A DNA stretch of 37,139 nt. Origin: Phycisphaerales bacterium (GTDB lineage: Bacteria > Planctomycetota > Phycisphaerae > UBA1845 > G020352895). The stretch is taken from the NCBI GenBank assembly GCA_020352895.1, contig CP070685.1, positions 3,167,683-3,204,821 of the forward strand, written 5' to 3'. The number at the start of each line of letters is the position of its first letter. Position 1 is the first letter of the stretch. Positions 1-10,100 of the stretch are shown in pieces. A model generated the notes under the pieces. The model worked only from the letters and a program-made list of their open reading frames with translations, did no database searches and was not told where the DNA came from. A program made the translations under genes and the position numbers.

Positions 1-1
1 C

Positions 2-589
2 TCCACGCCGGTCATCGTCGGCGATCGCCTCTACCTGACCGGAGGCATCGCCAGCGAGCCGCCATACCCCTCATTCGGATCCGTTCCGAAGCTGATGTGC
101 TATCGCGACCTGGGCAACTCGGCCGAGTGGCTCTGGGATACCACCCTGATCGGCGGCACGACCTTCCACCTGGTTTGCGCAGCAGGCAAACTCTACGCCG
201 GCCTGGCGCAGCCCTACCCACTCGACTACATTTACGACGAGATGTATGTCTTCGACGTGACGAAGACGCCGGACGGCGACGGTTTCATACTCGATCATTT
301 CGTCGGCGCCGGCGCAAGCCCGGCTCTCGCGGGCGGCACTCTCTACACCATTGGCCCCGACGGGCTGTACGTCTTCGACGCACCGCCGTTCACGCCGGGC
401 GACATCGACTTGAACGGCACGGTCGACCTCGGCGACTTCGCCACTTTCGCCGTGTGCTATGGCGGCTGTGCCACGGCCGGTCCACCGGCCGGCTGCACCT
501 CCGCCGAACTCGAGCGGAGCGACCTGGACGGCGACGGCTGCGTGGACCTCCAGGATTTCGCCACCTTCGCGACCAATTACGGACAATGA
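2..589 (+). CDS. Secreted protein C-terminus with type I dockerin (5' partial)
   Basis: The frame is open from the left edge, so the N-terminus lies outside the window. The visible 195 residues begin with short beta-strand blocks (such as [17 protein letters not shown] and [10 protein letters not shown]) that look like blades of a beta-propeller or PQQ/WD40-like repeat protein. From about residue 136 a dockerin type I module follows: a first Ca-binding loop starting [13 protein letters not shown] and a second starting [13 protein letters not shown], each followed by the helix pattern ATFAxxYG. Such terminal dockerins are common on secreted planctomycete proteins; their role there is not settled and no cohesin gene is visible here. 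The stop overlaps the next start (ATGA), so the two genes are probably co-translated. The dockerin is clear; the function of the upstream part is not known. Confidence 0.8.
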   Translation, partial: STPVIVGDRLYLTGGIASEPPYPSFGSVPKLMCYRDLGNSAEWLWDTTLIGGTTFHLVCAAGKLYAGLAQPYPLDYIYDEMYVFDVTKTPDGDGFILDHFVGAGASPALAGGTLYTIGPDGLYVFDAPPFTPGDIDLNGTVDLGDFATFAVCYGGCATAGPPAGCTSAELERSDLDGDGCVDLQDFATFATNYGQ

Positions 590-1494
590 GCGCACCCCGA
601 GAAACGACTGACGCTTCCTACGCCGCCCGTGATCCCGGCCTCGCGCGGCTGCGGTCGCTCGCGCACACCGGCTTTACGCTCATTGAGCTGCTCGTGGTGA
701 TCAGTATCATCGCCCTGCTGGTCGGCCTGCTGGTACCGTCCCTCTCGGCGGCCCGGGAACAGACCCGCACCGTCAAATGCGCTTCGAACTTGCGTCAACT
801 CGCCATCGCCTTCTCCGCCTACGCCGTCGCCGAAAACGACCGTGCCATGCCCGGCGGTTGGTTCGACCGGGCTCCGCCGACCTACTGGTGGGGACAGGAC
901 GGCCCCCCGGGGCAGGCCGATTTCGACCGTGCTCTGATCAAGCCCTATCTCGGCGACACGTCGCGCATCAACAGCGCTCTGGAATGCCCCAGCCAGCCTT
1001 GGGGCTCCTACCAAACCCTGCAGGGTTCCTGCCAGCAGCCCACCACCACCTATGGCTACAATGCCTATTTCCTGGCACCACAAACTTACCCGGGCGGCAT
1101 CGTCGGCCGACCCTGGCAGAAGGTTGCCAACCTCCACTCGCCGGCCACCACGTTCGTCTTCGCCGATACCGCTCTCGACCTGTCCGTCTTCACTGCCCCC
1201 GGCACCAACGTGCAGAACAATTGCTGGCTTGATCCTTATTACAGGATCCGCTTCGGCAAGCACGGAGCCTACTGGGTCGCCAATCGCAACCCAACGACCT
1301 GCTTCCGCCACGGGGGAGGACGGGCCAACGCCGCCTGCGCCGACGGCCACGCCGAGTTCTTCCGCCTGGAAGACGGCTTGCTCACCACCGATGCGACCAA
1401 GTGGAAGATCGGACACGTCGGGCGGGGCAACGCCCCGCACTATATCCCCGACTGGCAGGACTGGGGGCAACTGCCCGGCGGCTTCGCCCCATAG
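586..1494 (+). CDS. Prepilin-like protein with type II secretion/T4P N-terminal methylation motif
   Basis: This 302-residue protein has a 29-residue leader followed by a prepilin peptidase site: G29 then [18 protein letters not shown], with Glu at mature position 5. It should be cleaved and N-methylated by a PilD-type peptidase and anchored by its N-terminal helix. The C-terminal part carries the planctomycete tail in which a His is followed by ...CADGHAEFF (the H-x-DG region near residues 240-255), as in DUF1559/H-X9-DG proteins. The start is taken at the ATGA overlap with the dockerin gene. The frame is open further upstream, but that stretch is only the other frame of the dockerin gene. 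These proteins are abundant surface or secretion pseudopilin-like proteins whose individual roles are mostly unknown. A pilus/secretion operon lies at 22.7-32.3 kb of the same window, but a link is only inferred. Confidence 0.88.
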   Translation: MSAPRETTDASYAARDPGLARLRSLAHTGFTLIELLVVISIIALLVGLLVPSLSAAREQTRTVKCASNLRQLAIAFSAYAVAENDRAMPGGWFDRAPPTYWWGQDGPPGQADFDRALIKPYLGDTSRINSALECPSQPWGSYQTLQGSCQQPTTTYGYNAYFLAPQTYPGGIVGRPWQKVANLHSPATTFVFADTALDLSVFTAPGTNVQNNCWLDPYYRIRFGKHGAYWVANRNPTTCFRHGGGRANAACADGHAEFFRLEDGLLTTDATKWKIGHVGRGNAPHYIPDWQDWGQLPGGFAP

Positions 1495-1614
1495 GCCAGC
1501 GTATGGCACGCGGCCTTTCGTTCCCCTCCACACGGCGGCGATTCCGCGTATACTTTAGATTCCGCAACTTGAGTGGGGGCACCACCCCGAACTTCAGCAT
1601 GAAAGGGACCCCGC

Positions 1615-2766
1615 ATGGCGATCGATCTGGCCGAACGAGTTTCCGCCATTCAGCAATCCGATATCCGACGCTTCAGTATCCTGTGCGCCGAAGTCAACGG
1701 CGTGAATCTGGGACAAGGCATCTGCGACCAGCCCGCCCCCAATGCTCTCAAAGAGGCAGCCATCCACGCCATCCGCTCCGACCAGGCCACCTACACTCAT
1801 CTGCGCGGCATCGCCGAACTCCGCCAGGCCGTGGCCCGCAAGCTCAAACACTTTAACAGGATCGACGCTGACCCGGAAACGGAGATTACCATCACTGTGG
1901 GCTCGGCCGGAGCCTTCGCCTGCGCGTGCCTCGCCCTGCTCAACCCGGGCGACGAGGTGATCAGCTTCTCGCCTCACTACAACTATCACACCAACATGGT
2001 CCGCCTTCTGGGCAACAAGGTGCGCTTTGTGGACCTGGTGCCACCCGATTGGCACTTTTCCATGAACCAGCTCCGGGCGTGTATCAACGATCGCACCAGG
2101 TTCATTCTGGCCAACACGCCCTCCAACCCGTCCGGTAAGATTTTCACGCGCCAGGAGCTGGAAGCCATCGCCGATCTGTGCCGCCGCCACGATCTGATCG
2201 CCGTCACCGACGAAATCTACGAATACTTCACCTACGACCTGCCCCACATCAGCCTGGCCAGCCTCCCCGATATGGCCGAGCGCACCATCACCATCACCGG
2301 CGCCTCCAAGACTTTTGCCGTAACCGGCCATCGCATCGGCTACGCCGCCGCCCCCGCCCCCGTCATCGAGCGCATGGCCGTCCTTCACGACATCCTGTAC
2401 ATCTGCGCACCCCACCCCCTCCAACGCGGTGTGGTCGCCGCCCTCGACCTGCCCGACAGCTACTACGCTGACATGTGCGCAGACTTCCGCGCCAAGCGCG
2501 ACCTGTTGGCCGACACCCTGAGAGGCAGGAACTTCCAACCCTTCGTCCCCCAGGGTGCCTATTACATGCTCGCCGAGTTCGAGCCCGGCCGCTTCCGAAA
2601 CGGCACCGATGCGGCCGAGAGCATCCTCCGGACCGTCGGCGTCGCCTGCATCCCGGGCGACGACTTCTACATCCGACCCGAGGATGGACAACATCAGTTG
2701 CGTTTCTGTTTTGCCAAGCAGATGCCGGATCTCGAAGAGGCCTGCCGCCGGCTGTCCCGGTTATAA
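1615..2766 (+). CDS. Class I/II pyridoxal-phosphate aminotransferase
   Basis: A 383-residue fold type I PLP enzyme, the usual length for the AspC-like subgroup. Visible hallmarks are the cofactor and substrate motif NTPSNPSG, the Asp/Tyr motif AVTDEIYEYF, and the Schiff-base lysine K232 in GASKTFAVTGHRIGY. A C-terminal Arg in LRFCFAK fits the substrate carboxylate site. It should transfer an amino group between an amino acid and a 2-oxo acid in the cytoplasm; the substrate cannot be named from sequence. The ATG follows AAAGGGA at a suitable distance. A -10-like TATACT lies at 1549-1554 but no convincing -35 accompanies it. The gene converges with a minus-strand lipoprotein gene, leaving only 20 bases between their stops. 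Confidence 0.93.
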   Translation: MAIDLAERVSAIQQSDIRRFSILCAEVNGVNLGQGICDQPAPNALKEAAIHAIRSDQATYTHLRGIAELRQAVARKLKHFNRIDADPETEITITVGSAGAFACACLALLNPGDEVISFSPHYNYHTNMVRLLGNKVRFVDLVPPDWHFSMNQLRACINDRTRFILANTPSNPSGKIFTRQELEAIADLCRRHDLIAVTDEIYEYFTYDLPHISLASLPDMAERTITITGASKTFAVTGHRIGYAAAPAPVIERMAVLHDILYICAPHPLQRGVVAALDLPDSYYADMCADFRAKRDLLADTLRGRNFQPFVPQGAYYMLAEFEPGRFRNGTDAAESILRTVGVACIPGDDFYIRPEDGQHQLRFCFAKQMPDLEEACRRLSRL

Positions 2767-2786
2767 GCCCGCTATCTTGACCTCCG

Positions 2787-3635
2787 TTAGTGGGCCATAA
2801 CGGTGACGTTTCCCACCGATGTGCGCATGACCATGTCGGGCGCACTCGCGCCATGCAAGTCAACGCGGATGGAGTCTCTGGAATGCTGGAGATTGGTCAT
2901 GGGCGTCGAGCCCAGGTTCACGTGCAGATCGCCGACGCCGACCTTCACCGTCAACCTGCCCTTCTGCTCGGCGGACAGATCGACCCTTATGGATCCCACG
3001 TCGGTCACAGCCCGCACCGGCATGGCTGACGGTGAGATGAACGATAGCCGAATGTCTCCTACGCTGGTTTCCAGCCGGGCCTCGCCTTCCACATCCTCAA
3101 CCCGGATGTCACCCACGTCCGCAGCAACAACCACTCCGCCGCGCACGTTCGCCAAGCTGACGTCTCCCACATCTGTCGAGACGACTACGCCGCTGTTGAC
3201 GTCCCGCGCGGCAATCTCACCCACGTTCGATCGGAGCTCCAGAGCCAGCTTCGGCGGAGCAGTGATGTCCCATTGGATCTCCCATGATCGCACCGTGCTG
3301 TGATGCGGATGCTTCACGCCCGCCTCTAGACCTTCGGCTCCTTCTTGCAGGAAGACGTTGATCTCCGTCAGGGCCGCCTGTGCCTCGGCCGGGCTGATTC
3401 CCCTACCGATCTTGGTCACCCGCGCCGTGATCGTGTTGGCTAGTGGATCCCCCACAACCCGGATGTCGCCAACCCGATTGTCCAGATCGAGGCGATCGAC
3501 CTCGTCAGCAGAGGCCGTGAGCACGAGGATCTCGGTGGCTCGAAAGGAATGCGCGCCGCAGCCCGCAACGCCGACCACCGACCCGAGAGCCAAGTACGCC
3601 ACAGCGCATCCGCCGCGCAAAGCACCTCTCATCAT
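2787..3635 (-). CDS. DUF4097-like (putative adhesin) lipoprotein with repeated V-G-D-I strands
   Basis: The 282-residue product begins with a lipoprotein signal (hydrophobic segment ending VAGC, lipid Cys at 26), so it is probably tethered in the envelope. The mature part carries at least eight short repeats around V-G-[D/E/S/N]-[I/V/L], for example NRVGDIRVV, SNVGEIAAR, TDVGDVSLA, ADVGDIRVE, TSVGDIRLS and TSVGNVTVM, spaced roughly 20-30 residues apart. This is typical of the DUF4097/DUF2807 putative adhesin fold, a right-handed beta-structure. Molecular function is unknown in the family. It starts 76 bases downstream of the fumarylacetoacetase-family gene on the same strand and may share its transcript. 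A second Met directly follows the first, and either could be the start. Confidence 0.8.
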   Translation of the reverse strand: MMRGALRGGCAVAYLALGSVVGVAGCGAHSFRATEILVLTASADEVDRLDLDNRVGDIRVVGDPLANTITARVTKIGRGISPAEAQAALTEINVFLQEGAEGLEAGVKHPHHSTVRSWEIQWDITAPPKLALELRSNVGEIAARDVNSGVVVSTDVGDVSLANVRGGVVVAADVGDIRVEDVEGEARLETSVGDIRLSFISPSAMPVRAVTDVGSIRVDLSAEQKGRLTVKVGVGDLHVNLGSTPMTNLQHSRDSIRVDLHGASAPDMVMRTSVGNVTVMAH

Positions 3636-3711
3636 CGCTCACCACGCCTCATCAAACTCGTCCCGACTCCGTCGTTGGCCCTGTTCGAATTCGACGGCGG
3701 ATATGCCCCCC

Positions 3712-4770
3712 TCACTCCACGTAGATCGTGTTTACCAGAACGCCCAGGTCCTCAGCCTCCAACGTCACCGTATCGCCTTCCTGAAGGAACCGACCATGAG
3801 CCAGCCCGGAACCGCCGTCAACCGCTCCGGACGAAATCACCGTGCCGGGATACAGCGTCCGGCACTTCGAAGCGATCGTGATCATCTCTTCGAAACTGTA
3901 GCGTGGCTGACCGCAGTGCGTTTCGCACCACGACTCCCCGTTGACCAGGGCCCGAAGCTTCAGGTCCCGAATGTCTTCGATCTCGTCTTTGGAGACCAAG
4001 CAGGGCCCCAATGATGTGGCGTGGTCTTTCCCGCAGCCCGGCCCCATTCCGATCTTCTGCCCCCGAGCCTGGGCGGCCCGCGCGGACCAGTCATTCATAA
4101 GGCAGTACCCGCAAATGTACTCGCCGGCTCGCTCCAACGGCACGTTGCGGCAGCGGCGCCCGATCACACACGCGATCGTCAGTTCGAAGTCCATCTGCGC
4201 TTCACCACGAGGGAACGGAACCCGCTGCCCGTGACCATACAGCGCCGTGGAGTTCCCGCTGTAGTACACCGGCTGGTCATACCACTCCGCGGCCACATCC
4301 GTGCCGCGAAAGCCGGCCACCATCTTGGCGTGCTCTTCGAAGCCATGAAAGCACAGCAACGCGCTGGGACGCAACAACGGGGGACCCATATACACGTCCG
4401 TGACCGAAAGTCCGCCGGTGGGATGCCGGGAGGCCCAGTCCGCCAGTCTGGCCCACGCGCTCCGCGACTCCAGCCACTCCACCAACTTGGTCGCCAGCGG
4501 CAAGCCTAACGTCGTGTCGCTCGGGTCCACGCAGTTGGTCACCGGCACGACGTGCTGATGGACCACCAATCCCACGCGCGCCTCCCAGGGAATGCGCCGG
4601 GACAGATCAACATCACGCTGTTCGTCGCTCGTATAGTACTGACAGAGTTTCACTAGACCGCCGCTGGCTCTTACGCGCCCCTTCTCGAATCCGCTATGTG
4701 TAATGATTCGCGCTCGATATTGCAACTCTCGCCGCTGACTCTCGTCAGAATCCGTCGACTGGCGAGGCAT
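3712..4770 (-). CDS. Fumarylacetoacetate hydrolase family protein with altered active-site residues
   Basis: The 352-residue protein matches the FAH C-terminal domain from roughly residue 115 onward: MDFELTIACVIG (metal-ligand strand), MNDWSARAAQ (Asp-Trp motif), GPGCGKDHATSLGP (conserved Lys), and a terminal ISSGAVDGGSGL followed by GRFLQEGDTVTLEAEDLG. Family members hydrolyse C-C bonds in acylpyruvates or decarboxylate and isomerise related diketo acids, using a divalent metal. Two positions differ from the usual pattern: the metal-strand motif E-x-E reads E-L-T, and the usual SGT near the C-terminus reads SGA. The substrate is therefore uncertain and activity may be changed. The first 100 residues resemble the N-terminal domain of the longer FAH subgroup. 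A DUF4097-like lipoprotein gene follows on the same strand. Confidence 0.85.
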   Translation of the reverse strand: MPRQSTDSDESQRRELQYRARIITHSGFEKGRVRASGGLVKLCQYYTSDEQRDVDLSRRIPWEARVGLVVHQHVVPVTNCVDPSDTTLGLPLATKLVEWLESRSAWARLADWASRHPTGGLSVTDVYMGPPLLRPSALLCFHGFEEHAKMVAGFRGTDVAAEWYDQPVYYSGNSTALYGHGQRVPFPRGEAQMDFELTIACVIGRRCRNVPLERAGEYICGYCLMNDWSARAAQARGQKIGMGPGCGKDHATSLGPCLVSKDEIEDIRDLKLRALVNGESWCETHCGQPRYSFEEMITIASKCRTLYPGTVISSGAVDGGSGLAHGRFLQEGDTVTLEAEDLGVLVNTIYVE

Positions 4771-5244
4771 CCATCTGCGTCCTGGATGGGCCGCCCACTA
4801 GAAAAACCAGCAAGACCTCACATGTCGTGCGTCCCGTAACTTCATGAACCACAACATGCAGCGCCGCCTGGCCGCGACGGAGTGCACGCGCCTTGGCCGG
4901 CGCGTTGGCAATTCCCCGGCGCTACCAACCAGCGAGCCAGACGCCACAAACCCGATAACCGGCGCTTCGGCCAGCCGAATCGACGCTCCCGGCCTCCTTG
5001 GCCGGACCAGACTCCAAGACCTGCTGCCGAACGACCCCGTAACGAAGTGCCCCCCGCCGCGATCCGCTCGCGTTACCTTACCTCCAACCCTTCTTACAGC
5101 CCCAGTTTAGCCGGCGACCTTTTGTAGCCAGCCGACACTCCACGAGTCGCAGTGCCTCCGGGTCACCGGCCCCGCACGATGATTGCGACCTGCTCCCGGT
5201 TCGGACACCTCGAATATTTGCCTCATCCGCTTGAATACCTCCCC

Positions 5245-5271
5245 GGAGACGGCGAGCGGATTCTCGTCTCC
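5245..5271. repeat. Inverted repeat upstream of the signalling-operon promoter
   Basis: GGAGACG at 5245-5251 pairs perfectly with CGTCTCC at 5265-5271 across 13 bases. It ends 12 bases before the -35 of the candidate promoter, so it could be an operator. A run of five T starts nine bases after it, but no plus-strand gene lies upstream, which makes a terminator less likely. Confidence 0.4.
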
Positions 5272-5283
5272 CTAGACGCGTTT

Positions 5284-5312
5284 TTGACCGTGCAAGAAGC
5301 CATGAGTAAGAT
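5284..5312 (+). promoter_or_regulatory. Candidate sigma-70 type promoter for the FHA-kinase-ECF operon
   Basis: TTGACC (5284-5289) and TAAGAT (5307-5312) are separated by exactly 17 bases, matching the -35/-10 consensus at 5/6 and 4/6 positions. The predicted transcript starts near 5319 and has a leader of about 87 bases before the ATG at 5406. Planctomycete housekeeping promoters are poorly characterised, so this is a sequence match only. Confidence 0.45.
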
Positions 5313-5405
5313 CAATTTTTCTTCCGTTCTCAGGGACGCGGCCTGCTGCGACAGAACCCGCCCCGCCAGCCGGTGCAACATGCCCGGCCGCCTGGAGGCG
5401 TGTTG

Positions 5406-7091
5406 ATGTTCTCCAATCTCACAATGGTTCGACTCAAGGCCGCCGAGAACGCCCTCCGTGACGGCCGCCTTGACGAGGCCTACCGACTCGCCACCGCGCC
5501 TGACCTTCGCGACCATCGGCGTGCCCAGAAAGTCCTGATCAAGGTCGCCGGCAAGCTGACCCAGCGTGCCAAAAGCCATTATGACGCGGGACTTTACGAC
5601 GAGGCCCTCGCAGATCTGAACCGTGCCGCCACGGCCAACGTGGACCTACCGGACATCAATCGGCTCCGAGAGGAGATACGCGAGGCCGCCCGGCAGAGCC
5701 GCTACCGGGAACACCAGCAGAAACGCCGCATCGGCGCTGCCCGTCAGCGCATCGAGGCCGGAAGCCTCATCGGCGGTCAGCAGCTCCTTGACCAGGCCGA
5801 CGCGCTCGATCCTCAAGCTCAGCAACTCCGCAAGATCGCCGAGGCCAATGCCGCTCAGGCCAGCGACGAGCTCGCCGAGGCCGAGAAGCTCCTCAAGCAG
5901 GACCAGATCGACGGAGCCGTCGAACGCCTCCGCCGCGCGCGCAGCCTCAACGCCCACGATCCGCGGGCCAGCGAGCTTGAAGGCAAGATCATGAAGCGCC
6001 TGCTCGACGCGGCCCACGACGCCGTCAAGGACGGCCGCACCGACCGCGCACAGGCCCATCTGAGCCTCATCCGCCCTCTCGGGCGGAACGATCCGCGCAG
6101 GCACGAACTCGAGCGCAACCTGGAACTGATCGGTCGCGTGGCTCGTACCGCGGCCGCCGCTCAGTACGACGAGGCCCTACGCGTCTTGCGCCAGCTCCGC
6201 CACCTGCTGCCGGACGTCCGCTGGATCAAAGAAGCGGAGGAGCAGGTCTCCAAGCTCCGCGACATCCGCCTGGCTCTGCTCAGCGGTCCCTTGGGCATTG
6301 CTGGAGAGTCGGAAGGTGGTTCGGGCTCTGCAGGAAGGCCTGTACCGGTGCGCGGTGCGGCGGCTCGAGCCATCGACCAGCCGACCGTGCGGCTCGCCTC
6401 AGGTTCCCCCGGCCAGATGGCATTCTGGGGCGGCACGACGCCGGGCGCCGAGGAAAGCGGGCTGCCCGCCCGGCTGCTCATGCTCATCGACGGCGTAGGC
6501 AGCTACCTGCTCCTCACCCAGCCGCGTGTCTCCATCGGCCGCCTGACCCGAGGCCCCGGGGCCCGTGACAGCGTCGCCGACATCGCTCTGCTGGCCGACA
6601 TCTCCAGGCACCACGCCGACATCGCCCGCATCGAGGATGACTACTTCATCTTCCCCCACCGCGACGTGCTCGTCGACGGTGAGCGTACCAGCCACCGCCT
6701 GTTGTTCGACAAAAACCGCATCACGCTGGGCAAACTGGCCCGCATTACCTACCGGCTGCCCAACCCGAGAAGCTCCACCGCCGTATTGAGCCTGTCCGAC
6801 AGCGTACGGATGAGCCACGGCGTGCGGGACATTCTCCTGTTCAGCCAACTGGCCGTGCTGGGCCCCGGGCGTCATTGCCACGTGAAACTGCCCCGCGTCA
6901 AGGATAATCTGATTCTCTACGCCCAGAAGGGTAAGCTGTTTATGCGGCCCCAGCCCGGACGTCCAGAGGAGCGCTTCGACCCGCTTGACAAACACGAAAT
7001 CAGACTGGGCCAGCCGTTCACCTTGCTGGACATCGGGTTCTGTTTCGAGCCCTGGCCCGACGAATCGGGAACCTCAGGCGCCAAGGCCTGA
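5406..7091 (+). CDS. Helical-repeat (TPR-like) protein with C-terminal FHA domain
   Basis: The 561-residue cytoplasmic protein has no signal peptide. Residues 1-300 are alanine- and leucine-rich helical pairs resembling tetratricopeptide repeats (for example ENALRDGRLDEAYRLA, SHYDAGLYDEALADL and AQYDEALRVLRQL). About residues 350-445 form an FHA domain: SIGR around 376, SRHHADIAR from 400, and VDGERT where many FHA domains have Asn-Gly. FHA domains bind phosphothreonine peptides, so this is a likely reader of the kinase encoded 20 bases downstream. About 110 further residues after the FHA core may form a second beta domain. ATG at 5406 is chosen because GGAGG sits 7 bases upstream; an in-frame ATG at 5373 lacks a ribosome site. 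Confidence 0.85.
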   Translation: MFSNLTMVRLKAAENALRDGRLDEAYRLATAPDLRDHRRAQKVLIKVAGKLTQRAKSHYDAGLYDEALADLNRAATANVDLPDINRLREEIREAARQSRYREHQQKRRIGAARQRIEAGSLIGGQQLLDQADALDPQAQQLRKIAEANAAQASDELAEAEKLLKQDQIDGAVERLRRARSLNAHDPRASELEGKIMKRLLDAAHDAVKDGRTDRAQAHLSLIRPLGRNDPRRHELERNLELIGRVARTAAAAQYDEALRVLRQLRHLLPDVRWIKEAEEQVSKLRDIRLALLSGPLGIAGESEGGSGSAGRPVPVRGAAARAIDQPTVRLASGSPGQMAFWGGTTPGAEESGLPARLLMLIDGVGSYLLLTQPRVSIGRLTRGPGARDSVADIALLADISRHHADIARIEDDYFIFPHRDVLVDGERTSHRLLFDKNRITLGKLARITYRLPNPRSSTAVLSLSDSVRMSHGVRDILLFSQLAVLGPGRHCHVKLPRVKDNLILYAQKGKLFMRPQPGRPEERFDPLDKHEIRLGQPFTLLDIGFCFEPWPDESGTSGAKA

Positions 7092-7111
7092 TTCCTGTTG
7101 GAGAGCGACCC

Positions 7112-10100
7112 GTGGCTTTCACTTTCAAACATGGCGACAAACCGCTGGAAGGCTACGTCATCCAACGCGGCGTAGGCAAGGGCGGCTTCGGAGAGGTCTA
7201 CTACGCCCTCTCTGAAGGCGGCAAGGAAGTCGCCCTCAAGTACCTGCGCGACAATCCGCAGATCGAGCTGCGCGGCGTTTCCCACTGCATGAACCTCAAG
7301 AGCCCGCACCTGGTCACCATCTATGACGTCAAGCAGAACGATGAGGGCGAATACTTCATCATCATGGAGTACATTGACGGTCCGTCGTTGCGCGATCTGC
7401 TCGTGGCCGAGCCCTCCGGCCTGGGCGCGCAGAAGGCCGCCTTCTTCGTCTCCGAGATCGCCAAGGGCCTCAGCTATCTCCATGATCGCGGCATCATTCA
7501 CCGCGACATGAAGCCGGGCAACATCTTCTACGAAGACGGCTATGTGAAGATCGGCGACTACGGCCTGAGCAAGTTCATCTCCCTCTCGCGGCACAGCGGA
7601 CAGACCGCCAGCGTAGGCACCGTCCACTACATGGCACCCGAGGTCGGCAGCGGCAACTATCATCGCGGCATCGACATCTACGCCCTCGGCGTCATGCTCT
7701 ACGAGATGCTCCTGGGCAGAGTCCCCTTCGAAGGAAGCTCGATGGGTGAAGTGCTCATGAAGCACCTCACCGAGCAGCCCGAGGTGGACGCCCTGCCGGA
7801 CCCCTTCGGCGACGTGATCCGCAGAGCTCTGGCCAAGGACCCCAACGACCGCTATCAGTCAATCAACGAGATGGCCCAGGACATCATCGCCGCGGACCAC
7901 GTGCGCAAGAGCATCGCCGATTTCAAGCCCGGCAGCCTGACGACCATCGCCCGGCAGGCGGTGGAAACGCAGGTCATGGACTCGCCGCACCCGTCGCCTC
8001 AAGGGCGGCCCTTCATACCGCCGCCCAGGCCGCGACCGCACGACGACAACATCCTGGACGCCCAGGCCTTCAGCGACCGCCTGGCCCAGCATATGGAGCG
8101 TCGGGGCCAGCCGCAGTACGGGCCGCCGAGCCCGGCGGTAATGCCCGCCATTGGTGAGAGGCCCACGCCCGCCGACATGGTCCAGTCGGCCGCGCCGCGC
8201 GGCAGCCGCATCGGGGGCTTTGTTCTGTCCGCCATCGTCGCCATCGGTCTGTCGGTCGGCGTTAGCCTGCTCGCCGGAGTGCGCAACACCATTCCCGAGC
8301 ACACCTTGATGATCTTCGCCTTCATCATGGCCATCCGCATCGGTGTCGGTATCGCCGAGCGTGTCGTGAGCCGCATGGCGGCGCCGGCCAGTTCCAAGTG
8401 GGCCAACCGACTGATCGTGCTCGGATGCTCCACATTGCCGATTCTTCTCGTCGGGGCCATCGCCAACGAGCAACTCGGTCGGTTCTATGACCGCACCAAC
8501 ATGTGGATGGACCACAACGACATGTGGATGCTGGCTCTGAGTGTCTGGATCGCCTCGGGCGTCGTCGACTGGATGAAGCGGCTTCGAGACGGACTGCGCG
8601 GCCAGGTGTGCTTCGGCAGTGCCTTCTGGGCCGGCCTGTTCTGCTGCATCGCGGCCGCCATCCTGTCCGAGGCCAACGATTCCATCATGATCATGGCCGC
8701 CGGAATCGGGGCCGCCGCCTCACTCAGCCTCCAGGCCAGCGCCCTGTTCAAGCGACCGGCACTAGCCGGGGGAGCCATGCCCCCTCAAGGCCCGCCCGGC
8801 GCATTGGGTCCCGAGCCTTCAAAAAAAAACGATAGCCGCAATGCCGCGATCGCGGAGGCAGCCGAGGCCCTTGGCGATCTCGCGAGTGTACCCGCGGCAC
8901 TAGCCGGCGTCGCTTCTCTCTCGCAAGAATGCCGCGAACCTGAGCCAAGTGGGTTCTACTCGCCCGCGCGGCGCTACGCCGCTGCTCCGGTGCGGCGCAG
9001 GCGTTCCACGCCGGCTCGGGTCTTCTGGGGCATCGTGTCCGGCCTGCTGCTGTTCGGGGCAGCGGTCTGCGGCCTGGGCACGGGAATGATCGCCCACGGC
9101 GACGAGGAAATCATGGGCTTCCTCATCGGAGCCTCCTGCTGCGTCGTCATGGCGATCTTCACCCTCACGAAGACCACCCACTACAAGCGGCTTGGTTTCT
9201 GGAACGAGACGGCCCGGCCGTTCCTCACCTGTGCGTTCTTCAGCGGGGCCGCCGCCCTGGCCCTCGTGATCGCGTTCCTGCCCATGATCAAGGATGATCG
9301 CTTCGGCGTCGCCGTCGGGCTAGTCTTCTGCCTTGTGTTCGGCCTGTTCTGCGCGTTCATGGGCGGACGCCGCCAACGTCTGGTCGGCACAACGCAGGCC
9401 GGCCCATACGAAAGAGATGTTGCCGGCGAGCCTTCCGCCCCGGCCGTGTCCCCGTATGCACGCACGTCAGCGCTGCGCCTGCGCAGGCCCATCGCTCGCG
9501 CCTTCTGGGCGCTGGTTTCGGCCGCGCTTCTCAGCGGCGCGGGCATCAACGGAATGGCCATCGGGCTCATGGCCCAAAGCGACGAAGAGATGATGGGCTT
9601 CATCATCGGCGCGGCCTGCTGCGGCATCATGGCCATCTTCACTCTTCTGAAGACCACGCGCCACAAGCGGTTCGGCTTCTGGAACGAGACGGCCCGACCT
9701 CTGCTTGTGTGCACATTCCTCTGCGGGCTTGTCGCTCTGGCACTGGTGATTGGCTTCATCGACCTGGATGACGCGGGTCTGTTCGGCGTGATCAGTGGCA
9801 TGATCCCCTGCGGCGCCCTGGCCCTGCTTTTCCTCTTCCTCGGCGGGTTCCGCCGTCACGGCATTGCCGAGGTCAGGCCCAAGCGATCCAGGCGCTGGGC
9901 ACTCGTTCCCGTGATCGCCGTCATCGCTCTGGCGGCCCTCGCCGGGATGACCCTCATGGCGAGGTTGAGCCGAGGCGGTTTCCTGCCTCCTGAGATCCCG
10001 ACGCCTGTCCCTAGGTTCACGACGTCCGTCCTTCTCACGCCCTTTTGGGAGAAGGCGATCCCGGTCATTGGGACCGACGACGTCCGCTACACCTGGAAAG

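Larger units (their letters stand above)
4771..5405. other. Intergenic region between divergent genes
   Basis: 635 bases separate the minus-strand FAH-family gene from the plus-strand signalling operon. Short open frames are present on both strands, but none has a ribosome site, a recognisable motif or gene-like composition. The right half holds an inverted repeat (5245-5271) and a sigma-70-like promoter (5284-5312). No tRNA or other RNA gene is seen in the left half. Confidence 0.6.

Noticed and set aside
97-585. N-terminal extension of the prepilin-like protein
   Set aside because: It lies in the dockerin gene in another frame and is Arg-rich; a start at 586 places a normal 29-residue leader before the cleavage site.
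4844-5110. 88-residue plus-strand frame in the intergenic region
   Set aside because: No ribosome site, no motif, and composition like non-coding GC-rich DNA.
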